Shown: positions 1 to 12,800 of the stretch, one piece after another
How positions within the stretch are numbered: the first letter of the stretch is position 1
Layout of the letters: the number at the start of each line of letters is the position of its first letter
DNA from: Cladobotryum mycophilum
Lineage: Eukaryota > Ascomycota > Sordariomycetes > Hypocreales > Hypocreaceae
NCBI GenBank assembly: GCA_036429605.1
Contig: JAVFKD010000013.1
Coordinates: 62,001 to 126,000, forward strand
Direction of reading: 5' to 3'
DNA length: 64,000 nucleotides
Program-made: the position numbers and the translations under genes
The notes under the pieces: generated by a model
The model's input: the letters and a program-made list of their open reading frames with translations, nothing else
The model's database searches: none
What the model was told of the DNA's origin: nothing

Positions 1-3000
1 GTCACCCTTGAGAGCTTAGTCGTCTGAACGTCCGCTGAAGCGATGATACATGCGCTGAGGTGATACGGGGCAGTGCTATCAAGGACAATGGCATTTGGTT
101 CCTTGAATCCTGCACTGACTAGCTCCTTCACCCATCGTTCCGGTGAAACATAGGGCTCATTGACACGATTGTCATCGGCGCCAAGCCACCAGCCTGGAAG
201 GAATCCCTGTTAATTCACATTGTTAGCTATAAACTCTTGTGCACAATAGAATAAATCTAGACGAATTGGGCCAATGAAAGATGAATCTATGACAATATCA
301 AGACCTAAAGCATACCATAACATAATTGAGAAACTTATACTCTGAGGGTATAGTCAGAATGAGCGTTATCGGTCATTAGTTAGCTGGGGTTAGATCGCTA
401 CTCACCTGAGCAGACCTCCAGTAGGAAAATGCGGCCTCCAGGGCTGAGCAAGCTGCGTAAATGACCCAGGGATTTTTGCAAGCTTGGAGTAGCATGGACA
501 ACCTAAACCCAGTCAGCAAGGCATGAGTCAAAGGAGGGAAGATGGGGGATTTGGCCTACGTTTGATCCAATGATGAGGTCATAGTTACCCAACTGGAACC
601 CTTGTTCAACAGGGTCTTGAGAGATGTCTAACACAGTGTATTCGATATTCTCCTCATTCAAAAAGAGGTCTTTTGCAACGACCATAAACCCGGCGGAGAT
701 ATCGGTGTAGGTGTACGTACTATACATACGTTCACCAGAAGGTGATTTGAGTGCTCGCAAAATCTTAGTTGTCGTACCGCCGGTACCAGCACCAATCTCT
801 AAAACCCTTAGACGAGGGTTCTCATGTGCAATAAGCTGGACTGCACCACTATAATCAAGAGAATCCACCGCGAGATACAGTTGGGTAAGTACGTTATCTT
901 TCATAAGGACATGTAGAGGGTGAGTCTCGCCAGTGAAAATGGTATCGACCATTTGCAATAGGCCATTCATTCCCGCGGCGAATGATGCGTATTTTGACGT
1001 TGAGAGTTCAGCCATAATCGCTTCTATTCTTGCTCTCCTCTGCTCTTGACTGAGTTCCCACAACTGAAGATCCATTGGGACATATTTATTCACCCCGGAT
1101 CGATACTTCTCAACATCGTTCTGCATCCAAGCGAAGAACTTAAGAAGATGAGCTGGCGTATTTTCGCTTGGCTTAATAGTTGCCAGATGGTCCAAGCTAC
1201 AGAGGAGTGATAGCTCTTCAAGCAGCGCAAACTCTCGTGGACAGTCCTTGACAGGATGTATATAGTCTTTTAGTTGAGAAAATGCGGCATGCTGCCTCCA
1301 TTCAAACTGCGCGATAAGCGGCATATTCTCCTTGGCAGAGTCTGTGCTAGTGAGGGCAGTAGCCTTGAACCCCTTGAGAGATAGTATCATCTGGTCAACA
1401 GCTTGAGCCGTTAGATCGCCAACAAACGATTCCCCCTCCGTCGTCGTAATGTTGGCCGTTACATCTAAGTCTTGCGTGGTAGGGGAAATAATTAGCTCTT
1501 TGATAAAAGTCGGCACTATAGTGTTGCCGCAATTTCGACGAAGCCCACGGTAAGCGGATACTGTGAAAAGCTGGAAGCATTTGTCGATGACCGCAGGATG
1601 GATGGCGTACTTGGCGCTCCCGTTGGTTTGCTGCGTCTCAACGGTTGCTGAGGATTCGTTCGTGTTCGGCGCGGTAGAGATGCTCCGCAAGCCTCGGAAC
1701 ATTCCAGTATAATTGTAGCCCATCTGTTTCAAAATACCATACCACTCATTTTCGTCTACCTTGCGGGCATGAGAGCACACTTTAGGAACATCGAGAGAAG
1801 CAGACACTTCCATAGATGCCCTAGCCTCACCGACACAATGCTTGATCCACTTCGTTCCATCATATGAACTGATAGAGAAGGTATACCACGGGGACTGTTC
1901 AGATAAATCGATAGCGATTGGTGTTAATTTCGTCACAATTTCTACTGTCTTTCCATACTCGAGCACCAGCCCGGCGATGATGCTTATGTTCCTCAGAGAG
2001 TAGGTTAATTCTGCATGCAACTGCCGGAGGGCTTCACCAATCATAGAAACATACCCGGCACCAGGAAACACGATCCGACCGTCGACTTCGTGTCCGGAGA
2101 GCCAGGGAACATCTTCCAGAGAGAGCTTTTGTCGCCACCAGGGCTCGTTGGAAACCTCAATGACTCGGGCTCCGAGTAGTTCATGAGGTGGATGGTCTCG
2201 GAATCTCCACTCTTTCGCAATACGATTTTCAGTCCAATGGGCTGTATCGCGTTTCCAACAGTGACGTGGAAGGTTGCTGACATGACGTCCAGGAGGGCAT
2301 ATGGCAGACCATTTTAGAGAAAGATGTTGCTGAAAGAGCTTCCCTGCTAGCTGCAATATGCTTTCCTCGCCGCCCTTATCTCTCTGAAGAGTACCTGAAT
2401 AGACGTCGCCTGTCCGTTTTAGGTCTCTCAGTATCTGATGAATAGGGCCACTTAGTGCTGGGTGAGGGCCTACCTCAACTAGCAGTGTATTCTCGTCCTG
2501 CTCACTGAGGGCTGATCGGAGCGCTGTATTAAAGATAACTGGATTTTGCATGTTTTGACGCCAATAAGAAGCATCAAGACATCCGTCACCTCTCAACCTT
2601 TTTCCTGTGACAGAGGAGAAGAATGGGATCATTGGTGAAGTACTTTTGACTATGGGCAACAAATGGGCTTCATAAGAAGGCCCGTACTCGCGCATGTGGG
2701 CTGTTCAACTATCAGCGTCTGGTTCACACGGCAAAACCTATATCAAACTTTACGAAACCCAATATAGTGTTGACTTACGGGAGTGGTATGCTCTCTCAAC
2801 GCGGAGAAGGCGCGCAAGAATACCGAAGCGTTGCTTTTTGATCTTCTGCACCGTCTTTTCAACCTGTTCGCTGTCTCCAGCCACGGTGACGCTGGATTGA
2901 CTATTTTCACAGGCAATGACAACTCCAGGCTCCATGTAAGGTCCAACTTCGTGTGGTCCAAGGCCGAGGGCTGCCATTACGCCGGGTTTTCCGCCAGGTC

Positions 3001-5323
3001 CATTAGTTACCGTACTACGGAGAGCGGCCACGCTGATTGCGGCTTCTGCTGTGATCGCACCACTGGCATATGCAGCAGCTATCTCGCCAGATGAATGTCC
3101 TAGAACCCAGTCTGGCCTCATGCCCCAGGAGTGAAGCATGTCAACTAAGCCGAGCTGGACGGCAACCACCAACACATGGCCCGTCTCGGCTTGACTCGGA
3201 CGACTAGCGCTGGCAACGTTGCGGAGTTCCTCTGCGAATTATAAGCTAATGCCACATCTGGTAAGGGTATACCGATTTCTTTTCTTTTTGCTTGCATACC
3301 TTCAATAGTCCACTTGAAAGGGGTGGTTAAGCCAAGAAGGATTTTGTCCAGGCTTCTGATAGTGCTTTGGAAGACGGGATTGGCGTCAAGTAGCTCTGAT
3401 CCCATCCCTGGCCACTGGGCGCCTTGGCCAGTGAATATCCACGCAATGCGCGTGGTTGGGTTTGCCCCTCCTAAGGAAGATATCTCAAAGGACTTGTTTC
3501 CAGCTACCGCATAGGCCCGATGGCCCATATGGTCGCGTCGGTTGGCTAGCGTATACGCCACATCCTTCAAAGAAGCGTCGCTTTGTTGAATACAAACTTT
3601 ATATGCCTCGACACTTTCTTCGAGCGAAGAATGGCTATTAGACGAAAATAGCAAAAGGTGTGGCCGATCGTCGGCCTCGCCAGTGTGGCAGTTACCATTA
3701 CCCACCACCGCATCGCTGGCACAACTCTTGCCGTTGAAACGAGGCCTGCCGTTGCTGAAACCTTGATTAAATTTCTCGTATTGTTCCAGAGACTCCAGAA
3801 TAACCTTAGAAAGTCAATAAATCGCCATACATGTCGTCGTAAACTCCACATACATGAGCATTGGTGCCTCCAACGCCAAACGAGTTTACGCTGATTCTTT
3901 CAGCTCGACCTTGGGGCCACTCCTCGACGGTGATTGGCACATGGAGGTTGTACCTGTCGAACGGGACTGGATGAAAATTAGTGACACTCTACCTAGGGTT
4001 CTCAGTACCATCAAACTCACTTGAAGGATTGGGCGTGTTGAAAAAGATATTCGGTGGCACCTTTCGGTGCTCGATGGCCAGCACGGCTTTGATAACACTT
4101 GTGAGACCAGCTGCACCTTCAGAATGTCCGACATTAGGTTTAACCTAACACATAAGTGAGTGTGGGCTTGACATATAAGCGCAACTGAAGACTCTTACTG
4201 ATGTGATGATTACACCTTCGTCGCCAAAACACTTAGCTACCGCGGAGGCCTCAAGAGGATCGCCAACGGCAGTTCCAGTGCCATGACACTCAACTATGGC
4301 AGTTTCGCCTAGGTTTGTAATTCCCGCCCCCTCGTATGTACGGCGGATTAGAGCTTCTTGGGCGATGGGACTTGGAGTCATCATTCCATTTGTCTGGCCG
4401 TCGGTATTCACACTGGTTCCGCGAATAATGGCACGGATAGAATCGCCGTCCATGAGGGCCTGACTCAGCTTCTTAATGTAGATCGCGTTGATTGCTTCGC
4501 CTCGGCCATAGCCATCCGCCGTGGCATCAAAGGTTTTGCAGGGTCCAGAGGAAGAAAGTATTCCTTGTGCAGCTAATGCAAGTGTGACTGTTGGTGAGAA
4601 TATCAAGGATACACCACACACCAATGCCCCCTTGCATTCGCCTTTTCGAATAGCCTCACAAGCCATGTCTAAACCGACAAGGGACGACGAACAGCCAGTT
4701 TTAACCGCCATACTAGATTCATATATGTCAGCCAATTTTTTTGTGGACATAATGATTGCATAATACCTTGGCCCGTGGAGATCATATTGATGTGATAGTC
4801 GATTTCCAATCGCGAAGTCAGAATAGCTAGTGATACGATATCCTCCTTTTTGTTGAGTCTCCTTGGCATTAAGATCTTGCCAGTCTTCGCCGAAGACACC
4901 AACATAGCATCCAATATCGCTGCCTTGCCAAGAGGTTGCACCAGCATCTTCCATGCACTCATAAGCAACTTCCAATAACTGCCGTTGTGCCGGATCAAGG
5001 ATCTCTACTTCTGTTTTGGGTAAAGAAAAGAATGAGGTATCAAATTGCTGTATTTCAACATCTTTCAGAAAGTATCCCTTTTCAGGCTTAATAGTACCGG
5101 ATAACCCAGATGGATCATGAAACCCTTTGGCGTTATACCGATCAGGCGGTACTTCACAAAGACCATGTCTCTTCTCGATCAGCATACGCCAAAAGTCGTC
5201 TGCATTGTAAACGCCTCCAGGCAGTCGCATTGCCATACCAACAATGGCCATGGGCTCAGCTGCCGCGGATTCGTGGTTGACCATGTCTTCGACCTTGGAA
5301 TTGAACTCGTGTGTCAGTTTCAT
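1..5323 (-). CDS. Highly reducing polyketide synthase, 5' part (KS-AT-DH-MT), truncated by the window edge
   Basis: Type I iterative PKS that builds a reduced, C-methylated chain. Translation starts at ATG 5323. Domains in order: KS (about 5250-3860; active-site motif VKTGCSSSLVGL, ETA-type HGTGT motif, and VKPNVGHSEGAAG), AT (about 3450-2470; TGQGAQWPGMG, GHSSGEIAAAY, AYHS), DH (about 2200-1300; GHEVDGRIVFPGAGY with His, HPAVIDKCF with Asp), and MT (from about 950; SAM motif LEIGAGTGGTT, then LLSPGGRIFLLE and LPGWWLG near the edge). GT-AG introns that restore the family frame: 4766-4713, 4198-4145, 4020-3967, 3852-3805, 3299-3232, 2778-2701 and 559-503. A further intron lies near 405-207, but its donor (phase 1) and acceptor (phase 0) do not agree, so the splicing there is unresolved. 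ER, KR and ACP would lie left of the window and cannot be checked. Identity as an HR-PKS is firm; the product is unknown. Confidence 0.93.
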
Positions 5324-6938
5324 TGCTAGTTGATGAGGGATTCTGGAATCTGAGTACTCTGGTATACTGCTGGGATATCTTCTAAAAGTTTGTAGTTACA
5401 AGTTCAATTTGCACATTGTAGGGCGGGAAAGAATGGGATATCAATTTACAGCGATCCGGTATCGGGCTTAAAGACAAGAGGTCATCAACATCATTGTTAT
5501 TACCCCGGTAAACACTAGTGCAGTGAGCTTGTCAATCCACGGGATAACTGAGCCCATTACATAAGTAAATACAAGACATGCATGCAAAGAATAGCTAAAA
5601 GAGGGATGTCTCAGCTATAGTTTTGAAGTTATGCTGTATGATTCGTCTTGTGTAGACTAGCGTTTAATATATACACCGGCGTTTTAGTTTGACAAACAAG
5701 GACACATGTGAATAGATACTACATGAAGGAGTTAATACAACCCTAAGGAGGCACAAGGTGGAAGATTTGATCTAAACACGTAAACCTTTCACCGTATATT
5801 TCGGTTACTAGTATAGTAACATACAGTGTACTTAACTCCATTAATCTCAAAGACTTTGTCTTAGAAACTTAGTCGAGAGCTTTGGCAGTTGCCTTAGGCT
5901 CGGTTAGAGCAGGACTTAGCACAGCGGCTAAGTGGCTGAGTGAGACAGCATTTATTTGAATCAATCATCCGGACTCTATTACAAGGGGACTTTTACACTC
6001 AATGGGATCGCTAAGTAGGGGTACAAAAGAGGCGTGATATTAGGTAGGCGGTCAAGGCATAAGGGTGTGTATTGTATTTTGTTCTTCCATACATAATTTT
6101 AGAGTATCTGTGTGGCTTGAAAGTTTCACCCTTGTCTATGTCTCAGGAAATAATCGTACGTTTTTAAAGGAGTATTAGTAAGACTTAAATTAGATCCATT
6201 TTAGTCTACACAACTTTTCAAAGAGGACTGAGAGAACCGCCGGCTACACTTATTCAGAGACACATTTACTGGGAAGATCGTCACATCAAAGGTGGGAACA
6301 AAGACGAGCAAGTTTATCAGTGTTATCAGCCGCCTCGCCAACCAGTCAATTAGTCTCCTGCAAGACTCACCTTGATACACGAATCACACGTAGCAATTTC
6401 TCACAAAATGTGCCAGCCTCATTGGACTTCTGCTAGTCACCATAACGACAGTTGCGGCTGTACTCACGGACCTTGCCCGAGACTGACGATGACGTCGTGA
6501 GCCGAGGTTGAAGATGAAATGCCAGTGAGTATACACTGCCACCCTCCTTAACAAGTCAATACGTGTGTCAAGCATAACTACATCCCTAAGATATTAAGAT
6601 TATGAGGTCATAAGTGATTGAAGTCCAGGTTCTACATACAAAGTTAAAGATTGGGATCGCTCATTCCCCCCAACCTTCGGCTGATCTGATATGCGTTGAT
6701 TCGTCTTGGTTGTTTTGACACAAAACACTATAAAAACGTCATAGTGATTGCAGGCTATAATAACCACCAGAAGGAGTAAATACCAAAGGAAATGTAGGAT
6801 ATGTGAAGAAATAAATAAAGGCTAGGATAGCCTGAATAAAAAATGGGACAGCTCTAGATTCGTTATTACAAACAGAATTCTCAGCGACAAAAGGGTTGGA
6901 GGATGACTGTCAGGCGACAAGTGCGATGTGATCATACA
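5324..6938. other. Intergenic region upstream of the PKS
   Basis: About 1.6 kb between the PKS start and the 3' end of the acyltransferase, both on the minus strand, so it should hold the PKS promoter. Only short open frames are present (for example 6384-6575 on the minus strand) and none resembles a protein I recognise. No clear repeat or RNA gene was seen. Confidence 0.5.
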
Positions 6939-8438
6939 CTACTCAGATTTTGATAGACTAGCTTCGATACAATCCCAGATTGTTGTCCTCATATTAGCAG
7001 AAACCCAGTAATTCCCATTTGGGTCCTTCCCAAGGAAAACGCAAACAGGTGCGATGAGTTGGACGAGACCACAGTCAAGATAAGAATGAATATAAAATGG
7101 GTTAATGGCGAGTTTTGGCTTCGGCAACAGGTCTTTTCGGGCAGCGCAGGAAAAGTCCATGCTGCGGTATAGATTAGCCATTATCATGCTTGTGGCGAAG
7201 AGCGGTTGGGTTGAGACGTCTCCAAGCCATGGTGGCATCCCATCAATCGATATCCTAGATAAGGCTTCCTGTGCCTCAATCTGTCCTCTCGTGTTTTGCT
7301 CAAGCACGGTTTGGCGAATTCGATATGCCGTGTACCCAAGAGGCTCTTTGAGAAGCTCCCCCTCAGTTGTCAAGGTTTGCACAAAGCCGATAGCGTTGGA
7401 CAAGTAAATGGAATTAGGTGGTAGCAGGTCCTTCGACAGTTCTTCTCTCCGTGAGGTGGTTGTAACAAGATTCACGGTGCGATTCGTATTCCCGGCCATA
7501 CATGAGAAAACAAGGCGAGCCCACCAGGCAAAAAGAACATCAGCTTCGCTCACAAAGGAGGTCGTAATATTCTGCATATTTTGTATGTCTTCCAAAGCCT
7601 TTTTCCGTAGAGAGATGATCAAAGACGATGGAACGCAAACAATCCGACTTGCCTTCGAGTGAAACAGGCTACCCGGCACACTTCGGCTGAGGTATGCTAG
7701 CTTCTGCCAACTTGAAAGTGCTCGGTCCAGCCCTTTGTACGTCTCGGTTGGGTTTTGGCCAAGAATAGCCAGGGGATCGCTGTAGATTCCATGCGGTGCT
7801 GGGATCTTAATGTCAGGTTTTTTCATGACCATGATCCACGCCTGTACAAGGGTCATAAACGCTATGCCATCGCAAAAGGTATGGGGCCAAGAGAAAGACA
7901 AAGCTGTAGCATCATTAAAGACTACCACATGAAGGGCCACTTGTGGGACATCGACACCCACGTAGTCCAATATGGTTTTGGGGGTGTTCTGGGGAAAGAG
8001 AAAGGAGTTGAATTCTTCGAAATTACCGGCGACGAACGGCTGTTCAGTAGGTCGTGAGACTGGTATTTTGGACGCAACTGGATGATCTTTCATGTCCATA
8101 TCATATTGCTCTTGCGAGAACCTAATGGCTGGAGTAACGTCCGTAAATTTGCTCGGAATATAATATTCCAACTGACCATTCTACTCGCCATGTTAGCTTC
8201 TGGCATCAATACCCAAATTTCTTCATCATCGTACCCAGCGACGTTTCAACCTGGCGCCGATTTTTTCCCACCCCTCCTTCTCCGCCAAGGTGCATAATCC
8301 CCTCTGCAATCTCTCTGGATCGAGAGCGCCATCAATAACGAACGAGCAATGGGGCACCATGGCCTGTAACAGAAGAGTACTATCATGGTGGTGAAGGGGG
8401 ATGATTCTAGGGGCAGAATGGCTAGTAGACTGAGCCAT
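6939..8438 (-). CDS. BAHD-like fungal O-acyltransferase
   Basis: Predicted acyl-CoA-dependent O-acyltransferase of the fungal transferase family that includes trichothecene 3-O-acetyltransferase. Two exons, 8438-8235 and 8171-6939, joined by a 63 nt phase-0 intron (8234-8172) whose removal links RLKRRW to LEYYIPSKF. The product is 478 aa, normal for the family. The catalytic HxxxD motif is HTFCDG in the context FSWPHTFCDGIAFM. The C-terminal DFGWG-type motif is not clearly conserved (the region reads MDFSCAARKDL). It sits on the same strand behind the PKS, so it may esterify the PKS product or use the PKS chain as donor; that is inference. No signal peptide or membrane segment is apparent, which suggests a cytosolic enzyme. 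Confidence 0.8.
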
Positions 8439-9663
8439 CTTCAGCGCAAATGATATCAGGGTGTCTCTGGGCAGAATATACTATTAAAGCAGTGGCGTCT
8501 TGGTGTTACTCGTAGGTTATGCAAAGCAAGAGAAGGGGGGGGGAGGTAGTAAAAGATATACTAGGTCGAAGCTGAAGCATTTAGGTACATATCATTCTCT
8601 TGTTGATCTATGCATCTAGCTAAGTTGAAAACACCACTACTAACTGTCGGTGTTATTTTCATTTCACCCTAGTGCCAATACTGCCTTATATACACTCCTT
8701 TAACTGCTAATGGCTAATTTATCTACAAGAAGATTAGCAGCACTCATATGTGAGGGATGCTTTGATCTAAGCTGAATGGTTTGTGTATGAGCACTCGTAT
8801 TGTAAATAAGTTGTACAATCATCAAAGATTACGGCCCGCAAGGATTACAGACCGCATCTCCAACACACACAGTACATGTGGGCTGTAAAGAGCCCTACCA
8901 CTAATGCATAACTGATCAGCTAGGATCTTATTGGCTCTTAGTAAGATCAAATAGATATTGATTGTTAAACGCTAGTAAAGAAAATGCTTGAGGAGTATTG
9001 GCAAAGGAATGTCAGTTGTCGTAGAGTTTAACTATAACTAAAAGAGGAAACTTCATGTCTACCAGTGACATTTGTGTCTCATACTCAATGTACACTCTAC
9101 CCCAAAAGTTCCAGTACAGAGTGTACTTAGTAGGGTAGGTATAGACTAGCATCGGAGGAAATAGTCTACTAGCGTGTCATAATATCCCGGCCTGTTGAGC
9201 AACCGAAAGACAATAAAGCCGCCTTGTCTTTGCCACAAATTGTCCGAGTCGCTAGTTGTCTAAAAGATTTTGGGGCCCCTAAGAATTACAGTACTCCCGC
9301 GAGAGGCGTGCTCGGGATCAACGGTCTTAGTAAGTCGGCCCCCTAGCACTTGAGACAAGTGGTAGGGGTCCGACTTAGCTAAGACATTGTAGAGAAACAA
9401 GTTGGGTCTTGTCTCAATCGACCCACCACAGTGATAATTGGATTGTCACTTCCCAAAGAGGCATAAGTAATCAAACCGGAAAGAATCAGCTCCAGAACTT
9501 GGCCATCGCAAACCGCGCACAACCCACGCAGAGCTGCGCGCTCCATACCACCCAACCTTTCTGACCTTTGATGACTCGTAGATAAATTCCAGTCTCCTTG
9601 ATTTACCTGACCTCAGAAAGAGGCTATCGTCCTGATTGAACAACTAGACAAGCTACGTCAGCT
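8439..9663. other. Divergent promoter region between acyltransferase and reductase
   Basis: About 1.2 kb between two divergently transcribed genes, so it should contain both promoters. It includes a run of eight G near 8537. The minus-strand frame at 9446-9643 has no recognisable similarity. No conserved operator was identified. Confidence 0.45.
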
Positions 9664-11060
9664 ATGCTAGAGAATACGCAAAATTCCGTCTGTGACTTTT
9701 ACGAAGGCCGCAATGTGTTCTGCACAGGGGGGACTGGGATGCTAGGTACCGCCTACTTGAGCAGGTTGGTGCTTGAAACTCCAGTGGCTTGTGTTTATGC
9801 CCTTGTTAGAGGGGGAGAGACGTAAGTTTCGGCGTTAGTTGCTCCTAGTTGCATGTTCTGATTTCCTTCTCATCCAGTCGGCTCTGGGACACGTGGAGCA
9901 AACATCTACCGTTGGAAATGGTTCAGGAGCTTCGACTTTCAGGGAAGCTGGTCATTTGGGACGGCGACATCACTCATCCGGATTGTGGCCTTACAGTAGA
10001 TCAAGTGTCGTTGATCCACGACAAGGTCTCATTATTTATACATGGCGCCTCGACAATTAACCTTCAGAAGCCATTAGTTGAAGTCGCAAAGCATATAATC
10101 TATCCATCGCTAACGCTTGCCAAAATGGCACTCGGTTGTGCAAATCTGACCCGGTTCGTCTACATCTCAACAGCATACACTAATGCGTTCCTTCGAAAGG
10201 CTCTTAATGGAAGCGTTGAAAGATACGATGCTGTTATTGAAGAAGATATACATCACATTCGAAGTCATCCTTCTGCATCTGCCGCCATGGAGTTATCGGA
10301 CCTAGAGGCGTATGGATCAACCCCAGAGTACGAATTTGTCAGACATCCCTTCCCGTACAGCTACGCAAAACATTTGACGGAACGGCTTCTTTTAGAATTC
10401 TTCAACGAGGCCCAGCTCGACCACATGTTACTAATTTTCCGACCCTCCTGTATTGGTCCAGCAGAGTCCAAACCGTATCCTTTTTACGAAGTTCCAGGCT
10501 CAAGCCCAGTCACCGTCTGTTTGGCCGCTGCGGTTGCTTGCCCTCCGATGACATTAAATTTCTCGTCGCACTTGAAGGACCCTTCCACGGCTAATATCGA
10601 CGAGGTGCCCGTTGATATAGTCGTCAATCGTTTAATTGCTCATGTTGCATTTGAATCAAGCGGTTGTGTTCATGCTGTAGGTGGAAGCAGAGGTCGGCAC
10701 ACCACCGACGAATTGTTCAATGCTGTGATCCAGTTCCGAAGATTCTGGTGGGCTTATCCAAAGATTACCTGGTACGACGATTATTGGAAGTCAGACAGGC
10801 TTTGCAAACCAGCCAGGCTATTCGTAATTACTGGCTGCTCATTCATTTTTGATGAAGCCAAGACGGACCTGATTTGGGATAGAATGAGTGTCTCTGAGCG
10901 ATCAACGTGGCCACTATATCAATGCGAGAATTCCTCTACGGATGAAAGGGTGGCTGGTCGCCAGAAGGCTTTGGCGCTTATAGTCGGTCGGATGATTAAC
11001 AAGTTCTATGGTCTTCCAGCACATCTAACCTGGCTTTTCCATGCATCGAGTAGTATTTGA
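9664..11060 (+). CDS. Stand-alone fatty acyl reductase-like SDR (NAD-binding 4 family)
   Basis: Predicted NAD(P)H-dependent reductase of acyl thioesters, related to fatty acyl-CoA reductases and the R domains of NRPS-like enzymes. Exon 1 is 9664-9821, the intron is 9822-9877 (56 nt) and exon 2 is 9878-11060, giving 446 aa. The N-terminus has the Rossmann motif CTGGTGMLGTAYL; the SDR catalytic pair appears as STAYTN and YSYAKHLTE (YxxxK). The C-terminal third (FIFDEAKTDLIWDRMS, then YGLP) resembles the FAR C-terminal domain. Unlike the reductase at 32.6-35.9 kb it has no adenylation or carrier domain, so it must take a thioester made elsewhere. The nearby HR-PKS or a CoA ester are the obvious candidates (inference). 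Confidence 0.8.
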
Positions 11061-12741
11061 AAGGGCATTGCTTTGGAAGAAAGTCCTTTAAGTTTAGATA
11101 CTTTCAAAGAGTTACAATTTAGCAGGTGATGGATTGAGACGAGAAAAGTGGTCAGCAAAAGGGAATGATTTGTGTAATAGTTGTCTGTAAGATGGGAGAA
11201 AACCTCAGAGTACACGATCTAGTCACTGTCCCAGTACCATCCAGTATTTGCTTCTTACTAACCTCTAATTTTGATCTAACCAGTTTATCCGCATAATTCA
11301 GATAGTAATCTCATCTTTCCATCGAAGCAGCAGCGTTCCTTGACATGATATCTCCCTTTCCGGGCTCACCTCCGTCTGCCTCAAAAACAGCAAGGGCCCC
11401 GGAAAAGTGGCATCGGGGTATCAAAAAGCAGCGGCGGTCTAGTAACAGTATTTTGTATATAGTGACCGGTGGTGTTTTTCAACACCCCTTAAGGGGCTAT
11501 CGAGTTGCCACAATGGAGTTGGCAGCATCGCTCACCTAGACCGGTGCGGCGTTCTGTATCTTATGCAACATTGCCACGGTAACGGGTCTACCGATAAGAG
11601 CAATGTTGTCAAACTTTGGTTTTGTGGTGATGATGGCGTCGATGCCCTGGCCAATTGTTGGCGAGATCTTCAGTTGCCGCAACGACCCTCCACGCTTCAT
11701 CTACAGACAGGGCTAGCGATCGCCGCGGTTTCGGCACTGATGTTTGTCTCATTTACGAACTTGCTAGACCTTGCGATAATTGGGAAGGCCCCAAGGGTGC
11801 TACCATCTCAGTCGATAATATCGTTCTCTAATTCAATGGCAGCTTGTGTGATGTGGTTTATGGAGGTCCAGCATTGTGTTCGCACTGTGGGCTTTTTGGG
11901 AGGGTAAGAAACATGTATATGGTTATTTGCCACCATGAATGTAACGCAATCTCTAGTGGTATGACGATGCGGTGAAGAAGACAACACTATGATTCATAAT
12001 TACGTATAGAAGGGTAGCAACAAAAGGTATGTACAATTTGCTGTGGATGTCGATGCGAGGTGAAGTAATACATACGAAGTCGTACCAAGTACTGGAACAT
12101 GGCGCTTCAGAAACATCCATGCCATAGCACATACAAGGATCATTAGTCTACATGTCCCAGTTGGTAGGTTGCTTATCTAAAACGCGGAGTCAACACTAGC
12201 CTTCCATGTAACCTCTTTTGTCTTATTAGCGGACCTCGCTGACACCGTAATCTTAGTAATGAGGAATAGTGTCTTAACATATGTTATCCGGTTCAGCTTG
12301 TTTCACCAAGCATTTCAAATCGTCAGTGAAACAAATACCGGACGACTGTTTGATGACGTAGAGATGTACCTTACAACCAAGTAAGGTTGCAGAGCAACTC
12401 AGTAGGTCGACGAATGGGTGCTTGACTAAGACGAAAAAAGCAATACTTTCCAGAACTTTCACATCACCTCTATTTCCGTTATTACCTGCATACATGTCTG
12501 TACGTAGAGTCTGAGTGTGAGGTGGGGGTTTAGCGTTGTCCGCACATCCTATGTTGGGATGACCGAGTGGTCCTATCCCATCTATATCTTTATACATTAG
12601 GAAACTCTGGTATAACGAGAGTAGGCACTCAATTAATACTCACTCAACCACACTCAACTACTTCGTACCGTGATTTCTATTTCTTCGGTGCTAGTTAACT
12701 AGCCTTATCAATCAAGGGTCTTGCGGTGAGCAAAACACATC
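11061..12741. other. Intergenic region with an HsbA-like relic
   Basis: Apart from the relic at 11536-11905, the only frames are short (for example 11345-11539 on plus and 12274-12597 on minus) and none resembles a known protein. The right end should hold the desaturase promoter. Confidence 0.4.
11536..11905 (-). pseudogene. HsbA-like/cell-wall protein relic
   Basis: The minus strand reads as pieces of a small fungal surface protein resembling the hydrophobic surface binding protein A (HsbA) family. One frame has SINHITQAAIELENDIID, an in-frame TGA at 11820-11818, then DGSTLGAFPIIARSSKF. A second frame continues with EAWRVVAATEDLANNW. A third ends with IDAIITTKPKFDNIALIG and LHKIQNAAPV, stopping at 11536. 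One stop and two frame changes make it non-functional as it stands. No start codon or signal peptide could be placed upstream. The family call rests on the helical, Ala- and Ile-rich pattern and the final KPKF segment, and is moderate at best. Confidence 0.4.
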
Positions 12742-12800
12742 ATGACCTCCGAGGCCAAGATTCTCGAGGCCCCCCGTTCAATATTAATACCAAGGACTGT

